A DNA stretch of 48,596 bases from Verrucomicrobiota bacterium (GTDB lineage Bacteria; Verrucomicrobiota; Verrucomicrobiia; Chthoniobacterales; Chthoniobacteraceae). The notes under the pieces are model-generated. The model did not search any database. It saw only the letters and a program-made list of their open reading frames with translations, and was not told where the DNA came from. Below, in pieces: positions 8,597 through 17,653 of this stretch. The stretch's first letter is position 1. Each line of letters opens with the position of its first letter. The stretch is taken from the NCBI GenBank assembly GCA_009885995.1, contig VFJQ01000026.1, forward strand, positions 1-48,596. The letters are read 5' to 3'. The position numbers and the translations under genes are program-made.

Positions 8597-9898
8597 ATGT
8601 CCGAACTGCCGCCCGCTTCTACCGACTCGACGCTGCGTCTGCTTGTGCAGGGGCAGCGTGTGTTCGATCGCTTCGTGTTGGAGAGCGTGCTCGGACAGGG
8701 CGGCATGGGCGTGGTGTGGAAGGCTCGCGATGAGGCTTTGGAGAAGGATGTCGCGCTGAAGTTCATCCTCGAATCGAGGGCACGCGACCCGGAGGCCGTG
8801 GCTGGCCTGAAGCACGAGACGCGGCGCTGCCAGGAGTTGCGGCACGCGGGCATCGTGGCGATCTACGACCTGCTCCAGGACAGCGATCGCGTGGCGGTGT
8901 CGATGGAGTATGTTGCCGGCGCGACGCTGGCAGCGCGGAAGGTGGAGCGTGAGACGGGGTGCTTCGACCCGGCGGATGTGCTGCCGTGGCTCGATCAGCT
9001 CAAGGACGCCCTGACTTACGCGCACCGCGATGCGCGAGTGGTTCATCGCGACTTGAAGCCTTCGAACCTCATCCTCACGCCCTCAGGCCGGCTGAAGGTG
9101 ATGGATTTCGGAATTTCGCAGCAACTCCTGGAGACGGTTGCGGGCACCGCTGGCACCCGCGTGGAAGGAATCTCACTGCCCTATGGCAGCCCGCAGCAGC
9201 TTCTCGGTGAACGCGCCCGTGTGGCGGACGATGTGTATTCGCTCGGCGCGACAATTTACGACCTTCTCACGGGCAAGCCGCCGTTCTTCCGTGGCAGGCT
9301 CGAGCTCCAAGTGCTGGAATTGAAGCCGTCCTCGATGGACGAGCGGCGCACGGAACTGAACCACTCCGGTGCGCCGATTCCGCGGCACTGGGAGGAAGTC
9401 ATCGGCGCAGCGCTGTCGAAGGAGCCGGGTGATCGGCCTGCGAGCGTCGCGGAGCTTGTCGATGCGTTGCGGGATGAGCGGGCGGATCGTCCCAAGGATG
9501 TTCCGGTCGCTCCCGTTGTTCCGGTCGTGAGGGTCGTGGTGCCGAAGGTCGCGGTGCCGAAAGTGGAGGCACCGGCGCCGGCGGCGGTGGAACGGCGTGC
9601 AGTCTTTCAAGCAGGCGCGAAGGACGAGACGGTAAAAGCGGTGGGTTGGGTGCCGACTCTTGCACCGAAAGTCCGGCGGATTCGCGACGCGAGCTGGCAA
9701 GTCACCGCCATCGTCGTCCTCGGTTTCGCTCTGCTTGTCGCCTTCGGAATTCATTGGAAGCGACACTCGGTTGAGACACCTGCGCCCGCGGCGGTGGCAC
9801 CGGTGGCGACCGCCGCGCCGGAGAAGCCCCGGCCGGATCCGCTGCGGCCGGCTGCTTTGCAGCCGACCGGTGTGAAGCCGCCACCGAAGTCGCGCTAA
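8597..9898 (+). CDS. Membrane serine/threonine protein kinase (Hanks type)
   Basis: 433 aa. Kinase domain ~25-292: glycine loop LGQGGMGVVWKA (32-43), ATP-binding Lys55 (VALKF), catalytic Asp152 in HRDLKPSN and DFG at 170-172. The activation segment uses YGSPQQ where APE is usual. A linker rich in Val-Pro repeats (302-326, VPVAPVVPVVRVVVPKV) leads to one transmembrane helix at ~369-386, followed by a short Pro/Ala-rich tail of about 45 residues. The topology implies a cytoplasmic kinase with little extracytoplasmic sensing domain. Its stop overlaps by 4 bp with the convergent MATE gene. Substrates unknown. Confidence 0.9.
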   Translation: MSELPPASTDSTLRLLVQGQRVFDRFVLESVLGQGGMGVVWKARDEALEKDVALKFILESRARDPEAVAGLKHETRRCQELRHAGIVAIYDLLQDSDRVAVSMEYVAGATLAARKVERETGCFDPADVLPWLDQLKDALTYAHRDARVVHRDLKPSNLILTPSGRLKVMDFGISQQLLETVAGTAGTRVEGISLPYGSPQQLLGERARVADDVYSLGATIYDLLTGKPPFFRGRLELQVLELKPSSMDERRTELNHSGAPIPRHWEEVIGAALSKEPGDRPASVAELVDALRDERADRPKDVPVAPVVPVVRVVVPKVAVPKVEAPAPAAVERRAVFQAGAKDETVKAVGWVPTLAPKVRRIRDASWQVTAIVVLGFALLVAFGIHWKRHSVETPAPAAVAPVATAAPEKPRPDPLRPAALQPTGVKPPPKSR

Positions 9899-11229
9899 GC
9901 CCGAGTCCGCCAGAGCACGCGGCCGGTCAGCAGCGCGGCGGCAAACGCGAGGCCTGCGGCGAGACCGCTCCACACGCCGACGGCGCCCCAGCCCCAGCGG
10001 AACGCGGCCACGTATCCGAGCGGGAGCGCGATCAGCCAGTAGGCGATGAGGCAGAGCGCGACGGGCACGTTCACATCCGAAAGGCCGCGGAGCGCGCCGG
10101 CAGCGACGACTTGCACGCCGTCGAAGATTTGAAACAGCGCGGCGGTGACGAGGAGCGGGGTGGCGAGTGCGAGCACGGCTTGATCCTCCACAAAGGCACG
10201 GGCGATCGGGTTGCGAGCGAGCGCGAGCAGCAAGCCGCAACCCGCCATGATGCCGCCGCCGAGAACGAGCGAGCCGAGGCAGATCGCGCGTTGGCGCGCA
10301 TGGTCGCCCGCGCCGGCGGCCTGACCCATGCGGATCGTGGTCGCGATGCTCAGCCCGAGCGGGAGCATGAAGGTGGTGGAAGCGCAGGTGATCGCGATCT
10401 GATGCGCCGCGAGCGGGACGGCACCGAGCCAGCCCATCATGATCGCCGCCACGCCGAAGGCGCTGCTCTCGAGCACGAGCATCCCGGCCGTGGGAAAACC
10501 CAGACGCACCAGGGCGCGCAGCTTTTCACCGACGAGCGGGCGGAGCCAGTGGACGGGAGCGTGCTCGGCGAAGCGTCGCGCGCGGCGCACGTAGATCCAC
10601 ATTGCCCAAGCGGCGGCCATGCGGGAGGCGAGCGTCGCGTAGGCGGCGCCGGTGAGGCCGAGGGCTGGCGCTCCGAGATTGCCGTAGATGAAGATCCAGT
10701 TCAGCCCGGCATTGAGCGCGACGCTCCCGAGCAGGATGAGCATCGGCGGCCACGGATGGTGCAGCGCTTCGCTGAACTGCTTCAGCGCGAGCGAGGCGAG
10801 CATGGGGATAAGCGATACGCCGGTGACGATCACGTAGGTCCGGGCCTGTGCCGCCACTTCGGGCGGCTGGCCGAAGCGATCGAGAACCGGGCTCAGTGCC
10901 CAGACCGCGGTGGCGAGCAGGGCGCCAGCGACGAGGCTGAGCACGAGTCCATGGCGGAGCGTTTCGCCGGTCTCGGCCCGCTCGCCGGCGCCGTGGGCTT
11001 GGGACACGCGCACGGACACGGAGACCAGCAGCCCGATGCCGACGAGCATGGGCACGCCGATGATCGAGTTTCCAAATGCCGCTGCGGCGAGCGGCACCAC
11101 GCCCACGCGCCCGACCATCGCGCTATCGATGAGGCTCATGAGCATTTGCGAGAGCTGCCCGGCCATGAGCGGCACCGCGAGCGCGAGCGTCGCACGGCTT
11201 TCCTGGATGAGGCTGCGAAGGGCGGACAT
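9895..11229 (-). CDS. MATE family multidrug/sodium (or proton) antiporter
   Basis: 444 aa, about 12 hydrophobic segments. The N-terminal signature LALAVPLMAGQLSQMLMSLIDSAMVGRVGVVPLAAAAFG matches the MatE domain start (PxxxxQLxxxxMxxxDxxMVGR). A duplicated second half begins near AHQIAITCASTTFMLPLGLSIATTIRMGQAAGAGD, the classic second-repeat motif. It is an inner-membrane cation-coupled exporter of amphipathic or cationic compounds; substrate not predictable. Stop overlaps the convergent kinase stop. It stands alone on the minus strand, diverging from gap. Confidence 0.92.
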   Translation of the reverse strand: MSALRSLIQESRATLALAVPLMAGQLSQMLMSLIDSAMVGRVGVVPLAAAAFGNSIIGVPMLVGIGLLVSVSVRVSQAHGAGERAETGETLRHGLVLSLVAGALLATAVWALSPVLDRFGQPPEVAAQARTYVIVTGVSLIPMLASLALKQFSEALHHPWPPMLILLGSVALNAGLNWIFIYGNLGAPALGLTGAAYATLASRMAAAWAMWIYVRRARRFAEHAPVHWLRPLVGEKLRALVRLGFPTAGMLVLESSAFGVAAIMMGWLGAVPLAAHQIAITCASTTFMLPLGLSIATTIRMGQAAGAGDHARQRAICLGSLVLGGGIMAGCGLLLALARNPIARAFVEDQAVLALATPLLVTAALFQIFDGVQVVAAGALRGLSDVNVPVALCLIAYWLIALPLGYVAAFRWGWGAVGVWSGLAAGLAFAAALLTGRVLWRTRA

Positions 11230-11274
11230 GGGGCGCGGACGCTAGCGGGGAGTCGCGGCGATGAAAGCGCGGCG

Positions 11275-12395
<1,121 letters not shown>

Positions 12396-12413
12396 CCGCG
12401 GTTCGCTCTCTTC

Positions 12414-12460
12414 AACGCGCGCAGCGCCCGATACGACGGCGCTGCGCGCGTTTTCTTTTT
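12414..12460 (+). terminator. Rho-independent terminator after gap
   Basis: A perfect 15-bp stem (12414-12428 with 12438-12452, ending GCGCTGCGCGCG) encloses a 9-nt loop and runs into TTTTCTTTTT at 12451-12460. This is a textbook intrinsic terminator for gap. Confidence 0.92.
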
Positions 12461-12534
12461 GGGGCGATTCGCCCCGGCCAAAACTATTTCGCGGCGCGTG
12501 GCCCTTTTGCTCGCGGGATTGCGCATGTCTGGGC

Positions 12535-15033
12535 ATGATGCCTTCCACACCGCCCATGAATCCAAGCGACGACCGCGTCGAAACGATCTTTCATGCCGCT
12601 CTCGAACTCTCGGGGAGCGGGGAGCGCGAGGCGTTCATCGGTGCCGAGTGCCGGGGTGATGCGGCGATCGAGGAGCGCGTGCGCCGGTTGCTCGAAGTGC
12701 ATCAGGACGCGACCGCTTTGCTCGCGGAGTCGCCGCAGTCATCGCCGATCGTGCGCGAGCTGGCGCCGCGGCCCAAGCCGGAGCAGGCCGGCGAACGCAT
12801 CGGGCCTTACAAGCTGCTCCAGCAGATCGGCGAGGGCGGGTTCGGCGTGGTCTGGATGGCTGAGCAGGAGCAACCCGTGCGGCGGCGCGTGGCGCTGAAG
12901 ATCATCAAGCTGGGCATGGACACGAAGGATGTCGTCGCGCGTTTCGAGCAGGAGCGGCAGGCGCTGGCGATGATGGATCATCCGAACATCGCCAAGGTGT
13001 TCGATGCGGGCGCGACGGACAAAGGCCGGCCGTTCTTCGTCATGGAATTGGTGAAGGGCGTTCCCATCACCAAGTATTGCGACCAGGTCAGCCTTCCGAC
13101 CGCGGATCGGCTCCGGCTCTTCATCGCCGTCTGCCACGCGGTGCAGCACGCGCATCAAAAAGGGATCATCCATCGCGACCTCAAGCCCTCGAACATCCTC
13201 GTCACGCTGCACGACGGCGTGCCGGTGCCGAAGGTGATCGACTTCGGGATCGCCAAGGCGACGCAGCAGCGGCTGACCGACAAGACGCTCTTCACGAAGT
13301 TCGCGGAGATGATCGGCACGCCGCTCTACATGTCGCCCGAGCAGGCGGAGATGAGCGGGCTCGACATCGACACGCGCACCGACATCTACGCGCTGGGCGT
13401 GCTGCTCTACGAACTGCTCACCGGCCGCACGCCGTTCGATCCCGCGGAGCTGATGCAGCGCGGCCTCGACGAAATCCGCCGCGCGATCCGCGAGCAGGAG
13501 CCGCCGCGCCCCTCGACGGCCCTGAGCACGATGGCCGCCGACGCGATGACCGCCGTCGCGCAGCATCGCCAGAGCGACAGTGCGAAGCTGCTCGGCTTGT
13601 TACGCGGCGACCTCGACTGGATCGTGATGAAGGCGATCGAAAAAGACCGCACGCGCCGCTACGACACGGCGAATGCCTTCGCCGAGGACATCCAGCGGCA
13701 CCTCGCGAGCGAGCCGGTGGTGGCGTGTCCGCCGAGCGCGGCCTACCTGCTGAGGAAACTCGTGCGCCGGCACCGGCGTGTCTTCGCCGCCGTGAGTGCC
13801 GTGGTGCTGGCCTTGATCGCCGGGATTGCCGTCAGCAGTTGGCAAGCGGTGCGCGCCACGCAGGCGGAGAAGAAAACCGCCGCCGAGCGTGACGCGAAGG
13901 AACTGGCGCGCAAGGACGCGGAGGACATCGCGAAGTTCCTCGGCGAAGTCTTCCAAAGCCCCGACCCGGCTCGCGACGGGCGGACCATCACCGTAGCCGA
14001 GACCCTCGACAAGGCTGCGAGGAAGCTGGAGACCGAACTCGCTACCCAGCCTGCCCAGCGGGCGAAGCTGCAGGCCACGCTCGGCTTGACCTATCATTCC
14101 CTCGGCCTCTACCGAGAAGCCATCTCGCTACAGGAGAAGGCCCGCGATTACTACCTCGCTTCCTCTGGCCTGGAGCACCCCGACACGCTCAATGTGATGA
14201 ACAAGCTTGGGAATTCCTACTCCGATGCCGGTCGCCGGGACGAGGCGCTCAAGCTGCGCGAGGACGTGCTGTCACTCCGCCGTAAGGTGCTCGGCCCGGA
14301 GGATCCCGACACGCTCTGGACTATGCACAACCTGACGATTTCCTACTACCACGTCGGACGCAAAGACGAGGCGCTCAAGCTACGCGAGGAGGTGCTTCCG
14401 CTCCGGCGCAAAGTGCTTGGCCCAGAGCACCGCGACACGCTCACGGCGATGCAGAACCTAGCAGAGTCCTACGCTGACGCTGGCCGCCGGGACGAGGCGC
14501 TCAAGCTTCGCGAGGAGGTGCTTGCGCGCTGCCGCAAGGCGAACCATCGCGACACGCTATGGGCGTTGCATAATCTGGCGGAGTCCTACGCCGCCGCCGG
14601 CCGCCGGGATGAAGCGATCAAGCTGTGCGAGGAACTGCTGGCGCTTCGACTAAAGCTGCTCGGCCCGGAGCACTCCAACACGCTCTGGACGATGGAGAAT
14701 TTGGCGGAGTCCTACTCAGACGCGGGCCGTCCGGACGCGGCGATCAAACTTCGTGAGGAGTCATTGGCCCTCATTCGCAAGTTAAACGGCCCGGAGCACT
14801 CCGACACGCTCGATTTGATGGCCCAGTTGGCGTTCACCTACGACAACGCCAACCGCCGAAACGAGGCGCTGAAGCTGCGCGAGGAACTGCTGACGCTGCG
14901 CCGCAAGGTGCTCGGCCCGGACAACCCCGACACGCTCTATGCGATGCACGCCCTGGCGATTTCCTATTGCAAAGCCGGTCGCCGAGACGAGGCGCTCAAG
15001 CTGCAAGAAGAAGTGCTACCGCTCCGCCGCTAA
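12535..15033 (+). CDS. Serine/threonine kinase with C-terminal TPR array, ended by an in-frame TAA
   Basis: 832 aa to the TAA at 15031-15033. Kinase domain ~90-390: GEGGFGVVWMA (99-109), Lys122 in VALKIIK, Asp215 in HRDLKPSN, DFG 236-238, MSPEQ. One transmembrane helix ~417-435, then ~510-832 a run of 42-residue TPR units of the TPR_12/kinesin-light-chain type (EALKLREEVLxLRRKVLGPEHxDTL). The TAA replaces the Lys codon of an RRKVLGPE repeat: an earlier unit has CGC-AAA-GTG-CTT-GGC, here CGC-TAA-GTG-CTT-GGC. The same frame then continues for another 187 codons (see 15034-15594). As read, the protein lacks its last ~4 TPR units. It probably worked with the adjacent ECF sigma gene, which is also damaged. 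Confidence 0.85.
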   Translation: MMPSTPPMNPSDDRVETIFHAALELSGSGEREAFIGAECRGDAAIEERVRRLLEVHQDATALLAESPQSSPIVRELAPRPKPEQAGERIGPYKLLQQIGEGGFGVVWMAEQEQPVRRRVALKIIKLGMDTKDVVARFEQERQALAMMDHPNIAKVFDAGATDKGRPFFVMELVKGVPITKYCDQVSLPTADRLRLFIAVCHAVQHAHQKGIIHRDLKPSNILVTLHDGVPVPKVIDFGIAKATQQRLTDKTLFTKFAEMIGTPLYMSPEQAEMSGLDIDTRTDIYALGVLLYELLTGRTPFDPAELMQRGLDEIRRAIREQEPPRPSTALSTMAADAMTAVAQHRQSDSAKLLGLLRGDLDWIVMKAIEKDRTRRYDTANAFAEDIQRHLASEPVVACPPSAAYLLRKLVRRHRRVFAAVSAVVLALIAGIAVSSWQAVRATQAEKKTAAERDAKELARKDAEDIAKFLGEVFQSPDPARDGRTITVAETLDKAARKLETELATQPAQRAKLQATLGLTYHSLGLYREAISLQEKARDYYLASSGLEHPDTLNVMNKLGNSYSDAGRRDEALKLREDVLSLRRKVLGPEDPDTLWTMHNLTISYYHVGRKDEALKLREEVLPLRRKVLGPEHRDTLTAMQNLAESYADAGRRDEALKLREEVLARCRKANHRDTLWALHNLAESYAAAGRRDEAIKLCEELLALRLKLLGPEHSNTLWTMENLAESYSDAGRPDAAIKLREESLALIRKLNGPEHSDTLDLMAQLAFTYDNANRRNEALKLREELLTLRRKVLGPDNPDTLYAMHALAISYCKAGRRDEALKLQEEVLPLRR
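14302..14396 (+). repeat. 95-bp exact repeat, copy 1, within the TPR array
   Basis: The 95 bp beginning GATCCCGACACG are identical to 15049-15143, 747 bp downstream (six TPR units). Neighbouring TPR units differ at many third positions, so this pair reflects a recent intragenic duplication or gene conversion that spans the premature stop. Confidence 0.85.
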
Positions 15034-15594
15034 GTGCTTGGCCCAGAAGATCCCGACACGCTCTGGACTATGCACAACCTGACGATTTCCTACTACCACG
15101 TCGGACGCAAAGACGAGGCGCTCAAGCTACGCGAGGAGGTGCTGGCGCTGCGCCGCAAGGTGCTCGGCCCGGAACACTCTGACACGCTCTGGGCGATGAC
15201 AAACTTGGCGGATTCCTATGGCGCCGCCGGCCGCAAAGACGAGGCGTTCAAGCTGCGCGAGCAAGTGCTGATGCTCACGGAAAAAATGAGTAACGTGCAT
15301 CAAGACAACGCCATGCTGCAGAACGGACTCGCGTGGGATATCGTCACCAGCGAGGAAATCGAGCCGCGTGACCTGAATGTGGCTGAAAAGCTTGCGACCC
15401 GCGCCAACGAGGCGTCCGAAGACAAGGATGCGAACTGCCTCGACACCCTGGCTCTTGTCTTATTTATGCAGGGAAAGAAAGAGGCGGCCATCAAACGGCA
15501 GGAGCAAGCGGTGAGCATGGTGGAAGACAAGAGGAAGCCAGAGTTTCAAAAGACGCTCGACAGCTACCGCCAAGGCATCCTGCCCAAGCCGTGA
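15034..15594 (+). pseudogene. Detached 3' part of the TPR kinase gene
   Basis: It is in the same frame as 12535-15033 and starts directly after the TAA with VLGPEDPDTLWTMHN, continuing the TPR repeat without a break. It encodes about 2-3 further 42-residue TPR units, then a divergent C-terminal helix pair (NVAEKLATRANEASEDKDANCLDTLALVLFMQGKKEAAIKRQEQA) that normally caps this kinase type. No start codon with a ribosome site is evident; GTG 15034 is formally possible. The TGA stop overlaps the GTG start of the sigma fragment at 15591 (GTGA), a coupling normally seen in intact kinase-sigma pairs. Confidence 0.75.
15049..15143 (+). repeat. 95-bp exact repeat, copy 2
   Basis: Identical to 14302-14396. 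It begins 16 bp after the premature TAA, and the flank just before it (GTGCTTGGCCCAGA) matches the unit at 14411, not the one at 14287, so the present arrangement is a mosaic of at least two units. Confidence 0.85.
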
Positions 15595-15746
15595 ACGACA
15601 TCAACCATCTGCTCGACACGCTTCAGCAAGGCGACCCGGTGGCCGCGGACCAATTGCTCGTGCTCGTCTATTCCGAACTGCGCCGGCTCGCCGCCGCGAA
15701 GATGTCGCGCGAAGCGCCCGGCCAGGCGTTGCAGCCGACGGCGATG
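15591..15746 (+). pseudogene. ECF sigma factor 5' fragment, copy A, interrupted by a palindrome
   Basis: Reads MNDINHLLDTLQQGDPVAAD... to ...KMSREAPGQALQPTAMV, matching the first ~52 residues of the ECF sigma family found near such kinases (compare LQPTALVHEAWLRL in the intact gene at 18089). At 15746 it runs into a 117-bp palindromic element and the remainder of the gene (rest of region 2, region 4) is missing. The GTG start overlaps the kinase TGA. An ORF continues to 15935 but is repeat-encoded. Two further copies of the same first ~130 bp are at 16594 and 17504. Confidence 0.8.
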
Positions 15747-15862
15747 GTGGAACGCGCGCTCCGAGCGCGTTTTCTTCCGCGGCGCGGGCGACCGCCACTT
15801 CTCCCCGGATGCTCCGGCTCCGCCGGCAGGGAAGACAACGCGCTCGGAGCGCGCGTTCCACC
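15746..15862. repeat. Palindromic element with 26-bp perfect inverted ends
   Basis: 15746-15771 and 15837-15862 are perfect reverse complements (outer sequence GGTGGAACGCGCGC). Each arm itself contains the hairpin CGCGCTC/GAGCGCG. The 65-bp interior is GC-rich with its own GCTCCGGC/GCCGG symmetry and encodes nothing recognisable. The layout is like a paired REP (BIME) but the head is GTGG, not GTAG, so it is a separate family. It sits exactly where sigma copy A loses homology. Confidence 0.8.
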
Positions 15863-15944
15863 GTGCTTGCTCCCGCTGCGCGTGCGTGAGTCAGGCGTTG
15901 GACCAGAGGCTTGCCCATCGTGGGCGCGGCGTTAGACTGCACGC

Positions 15945-16211
15945 ATGTCCGCACCAGCCATTGATGTTTTTGCCGAATCGCTCGCGCCGGTGGAGCGGTG
16001 TCTGAACCGCGAGAGCGCGCTGGCGCTGCTCGACCTGCCCGCCAATCCGCGCGTGCAGGCGCGCGTGGATGAACTGGCGGAGAAGTGCAACGAGGGCCGG
16101 CTGACTCCGGTGGAGCGTTCCGAATACGACGCGCTGATCTGGGCGGATCACTTCCTCGGCATCCTCCAGGCGAAGGCGCAGCACTTTTTGCAGACGCAGC
16201 ACGCGGTCTGA
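15945..16211 (+). CDS. Small conserved protein coupled to an HNH endonuclease
   Basis: 88 aa, mostly helical and acidic: IDVFAESLAPVERCLNRESA near the N-terminus and LTPVERSEYDALIWADHFLGILQAKA in the C-terminal half. I recall similar short proteins (with SEYDALI...ILQAKAR) directly upstream of HNH genes in cyanobacteria and Verrucomicrobia, but no function is established to my knowledge. The stop TGA shares its A with the ATG of the HNH gene (TGATG), so translation is coupled. A role as an antitoxin or regulator of the nuclease is inference only. Confidence 0.75.
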   Translation: MSAPAIDVFAESLAPVERCLNRESALALLDLPANPRVQARVDELAEKCNEGRLTPVERSEYDALIWADHFLGILQAKAQHFLQTQHAV

Positions 16212-16597
16212 TGGACGCCGCCACGCGCGAACTGGTGCGGCGGCGCGCCGGGGAGCGGTGCGAGTATTGCGGTGCTGCCGAGGGGTTGCGGGCGCGGATT
16301 CGCTTTCACGTCGAGCACATCGTCGCGCGGCAGCACGGCGGCGGCGATTCACCGGAAAACCTCGCGCTCGCGTGCCACCTCTGCAACGCGCACAAGGGGC
16401 CGAACCTCTCGGGAATCGATCCGACAACCGGGCGTGTGGTGCCGCTCTTTCATCCGCGGCGCGAACGATGGGCGGATCACTTCACCCGCATCGGCGGCGA
16501 AATCATCGGGCACACCGAAACCGGGCGCGCGACCGTCGCCGTGCTCGACATGAATCATCCTGCGCGCGTGGAGGCGAGGCTGCGCAGCGAGCCATGA
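16211..16597 (+). CDS. Stand-alone HNH endonuclease
   Basis: 128 aa from ATG 16211. Pattern: RAGERCEYCG (first CxxC), FHVEHIVARQHGGGDSPENLALACHLCNAHKGPNLSGID, which contains the H...N...H core and the second CxxC for structural zinc. The C-terminal stretch VPLFHPRRERWADHF is typical of this small HNH subfamily, seen widely next to an 88-aa-like partner. It should cut double-stranded DNA via a beta-beta-alpha metal site; biological target unknown. The final TGA overlaps the ATG of sigma fragment copy B (ATGA at 16594-16597). An upstream open frame (from 16085) is a shadow of the previous gene. Confidence 0.88.
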   Translation: MDAATRELVRRRAGERCEYCGAAEGLRARIRFHVEHIVARQHGGGDSPENLALACHLCNAHKGPNLSGIDPTTGRVVPLFHPRRERWADHFTRIGGEIIGHTETGRATVAVLDMNHPARVEARLRSEP

Positions 16598-16739
16598 ACG
16601 ACATCAATCATCTGCTCGACACGCTCCAGGAAGGCGACCCGGTGGCTGCGGACCGATTGCTCGTGCTCGTCCATCCCGAACTGCGCCGGCTCGCCGCCGC
16701 GAAGATGTCGCCCGAGGCGCCCGTGCGAGGCGCCCGTGC
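16594..16739 (+). pseudogene. ECF sigma factor 5' fragment, copy B
   Basis: MNDINHLLDTLQEGDPVAADRLL... to ...RRLAAAKMSPEAPV, about 40 residues, clearly the same sequence as copies A and C at DNA level with a handful of substitutions. It ends in a 13-bp tandem duplication (16714-16726 and 16727-16739, GAGGCGCCCGTGC) and then unrelated sequence. The start ATG overlaps the HNH stop codon, as copy A overlaps the kinase stop. Too short to be a sigma factor. Confidence 0.8.
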
Positions 16740-16775
16740 GTTGACTTTCCAATCGCGTCGCCGCACCCTCCACCC

Positions 16776-17006
16776 ATGAGCACGCTCGCCGAAATCGAAA
16801 CCGCCATCGCGCAACTCCCGCCGGAGCAGTGGGAGGAAATCCGCCGGTGGATGGATCGCACGGCGCCCGCGCCGCGGTGCGCGCAGCCGACCACAGCGGG
16901 CCATGTGGATTGGACGAACAGCGCGGCGGCGATGCGCCGTCGGGAGCCGCAAACGTGCGTGCCGGCGGCGGTGGTGGCGGATGCGCTCGCGGCGGTGCGG
17001 GCGTAG
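16776..17006 (+). CDS. Putative VapB-like antitoxin
   Basis: 76 aa. The N-terminus MSTLAEIETAIAQLPPEQWEEIRRWM is a helical segment common in small antitoxins of PIN-domain pairs (LxxLPxEExxxLxxWL pattern). The rest is low in recognisable structure and ends AAVVADALAAVRA. The stop is 24 bp before the PIN gene. Assignment rests mainly on its position directly upstream of a PIN toxin; the DNA-binding fold is not obvious, so it may be a different partner type. Confidence 0.65.
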   Translation: MSTLAEIETAIAQLPPEQWEEIRRWMDRTAPAPRCAQPTTAGHVDWTNSAAAMRRREPQTCVPAAVVADALAAVRA

Positions 17007-17030
17007 TCATCCCGGCGGGAGGAATTCGCG

Positions 17031-17462
17031 ATGATTTGCGCCGATACAAGTTTCCTGCTTTCGCTCGCAGGAAACGACGCGAACAGCGCCGCCGCGGTGG
17101 CCCACGCGAAGACGCTGGCGGATCCGGTGGTGATGACGGCGCTGAACCGGCTGGAGTTTGAAAACGCGCTGCACTTGTTGCGCTTCCGCGGAGCGCTGCC
17201 GGAGGCGGAGGAGGTCGCCGCGCTCGCCGTGCTCGCGGCGGATGAAGCGGCGGGGCGGATCACCGAGGCGGCGTGCGCCTGGCCTGCCGTTTTGCAAAGG
17301 GCGCTGCGGATGAGCCGGGCGCGGGCGCAGCAGGAGGGCCACCGCCTGCTCGACATCCTTCAGGTCGCGGCGGCGCTGGAGTTGGGGGCGACGGATTTTC
17401 TGAGCTTCGACCAGCGCCAGCGGGCGCTCGCAGCGGCCGAGGGGCTGAACGCGAAGCCGTAA
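17031..17462 (+). CDS. PIN-domain ribonuclease, VapC-like toxin
   Basis: 143 aa. PIN acidic residues are visible: Asp5 in MICADTSFLL, Glu42 in LNRLEFENAL, Asp108 in RLLDILQVAAALELGA, and Asp122/Asp127 in TDFLSFDQRQRALA, followed by the usual C-terminal AAEGL. This is the standard quartet for a Mg-dependent RNase. VapC toxins cleave tRNA or rRNA when freed from the antitoxin; target not predictable here. Together with 16776-17006 it forms a compact toxin-antitoxin-like unit between sigma fragments B and C. Confidence 0.85.
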   Translation: MICADTSFLLSLAGNDANSAAAVAHAKTLADPVVMTALNRLEFENALHLLRFRGALPEAEEVAALAVLAADEAAGRITEAACAWPAVLQRALRMSRARAQQEGHRLLDILQVAAALELGATDFLSFDQRQRALAAAEGLNAKP

Positions 17463-17503
17463 TGCGCCCACGATTTACGACAAGAGCGCCGTCGCGCTAA
17501 CGG

Positions 17504-17635
17504 CATGAACGACATCAACCATCTCCTCGACACGCTCCAGGAAGGCGACCCGGTGGCCGCCGACCAATTGCTCGTGCTCGTCTATTCCGAACTGCGCCGA
17601 CTCGCCGCCGCGAAGATGTCGCGCGAAGCCTGACA
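17504..17635 (+). pseudogene. ECF sigma factor 5' fragment, copy C
   Basis: MNDINHLLDTLQEGDPVAADQLLVLVYSEL... ends KMSREA followed by a TGA stop. It differs from copy A at about six positions in 128 bp. It breaks at nearly the same codon as copy B. Unlike A and B its start does not overlap the preceding stop (41 bp gap after the PIN gene). Immediately downstream lies the minisatellite array. Confidence 0.8.
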
Positions 17636-17653
17636 TCTCTTTGGCGGAACGTG

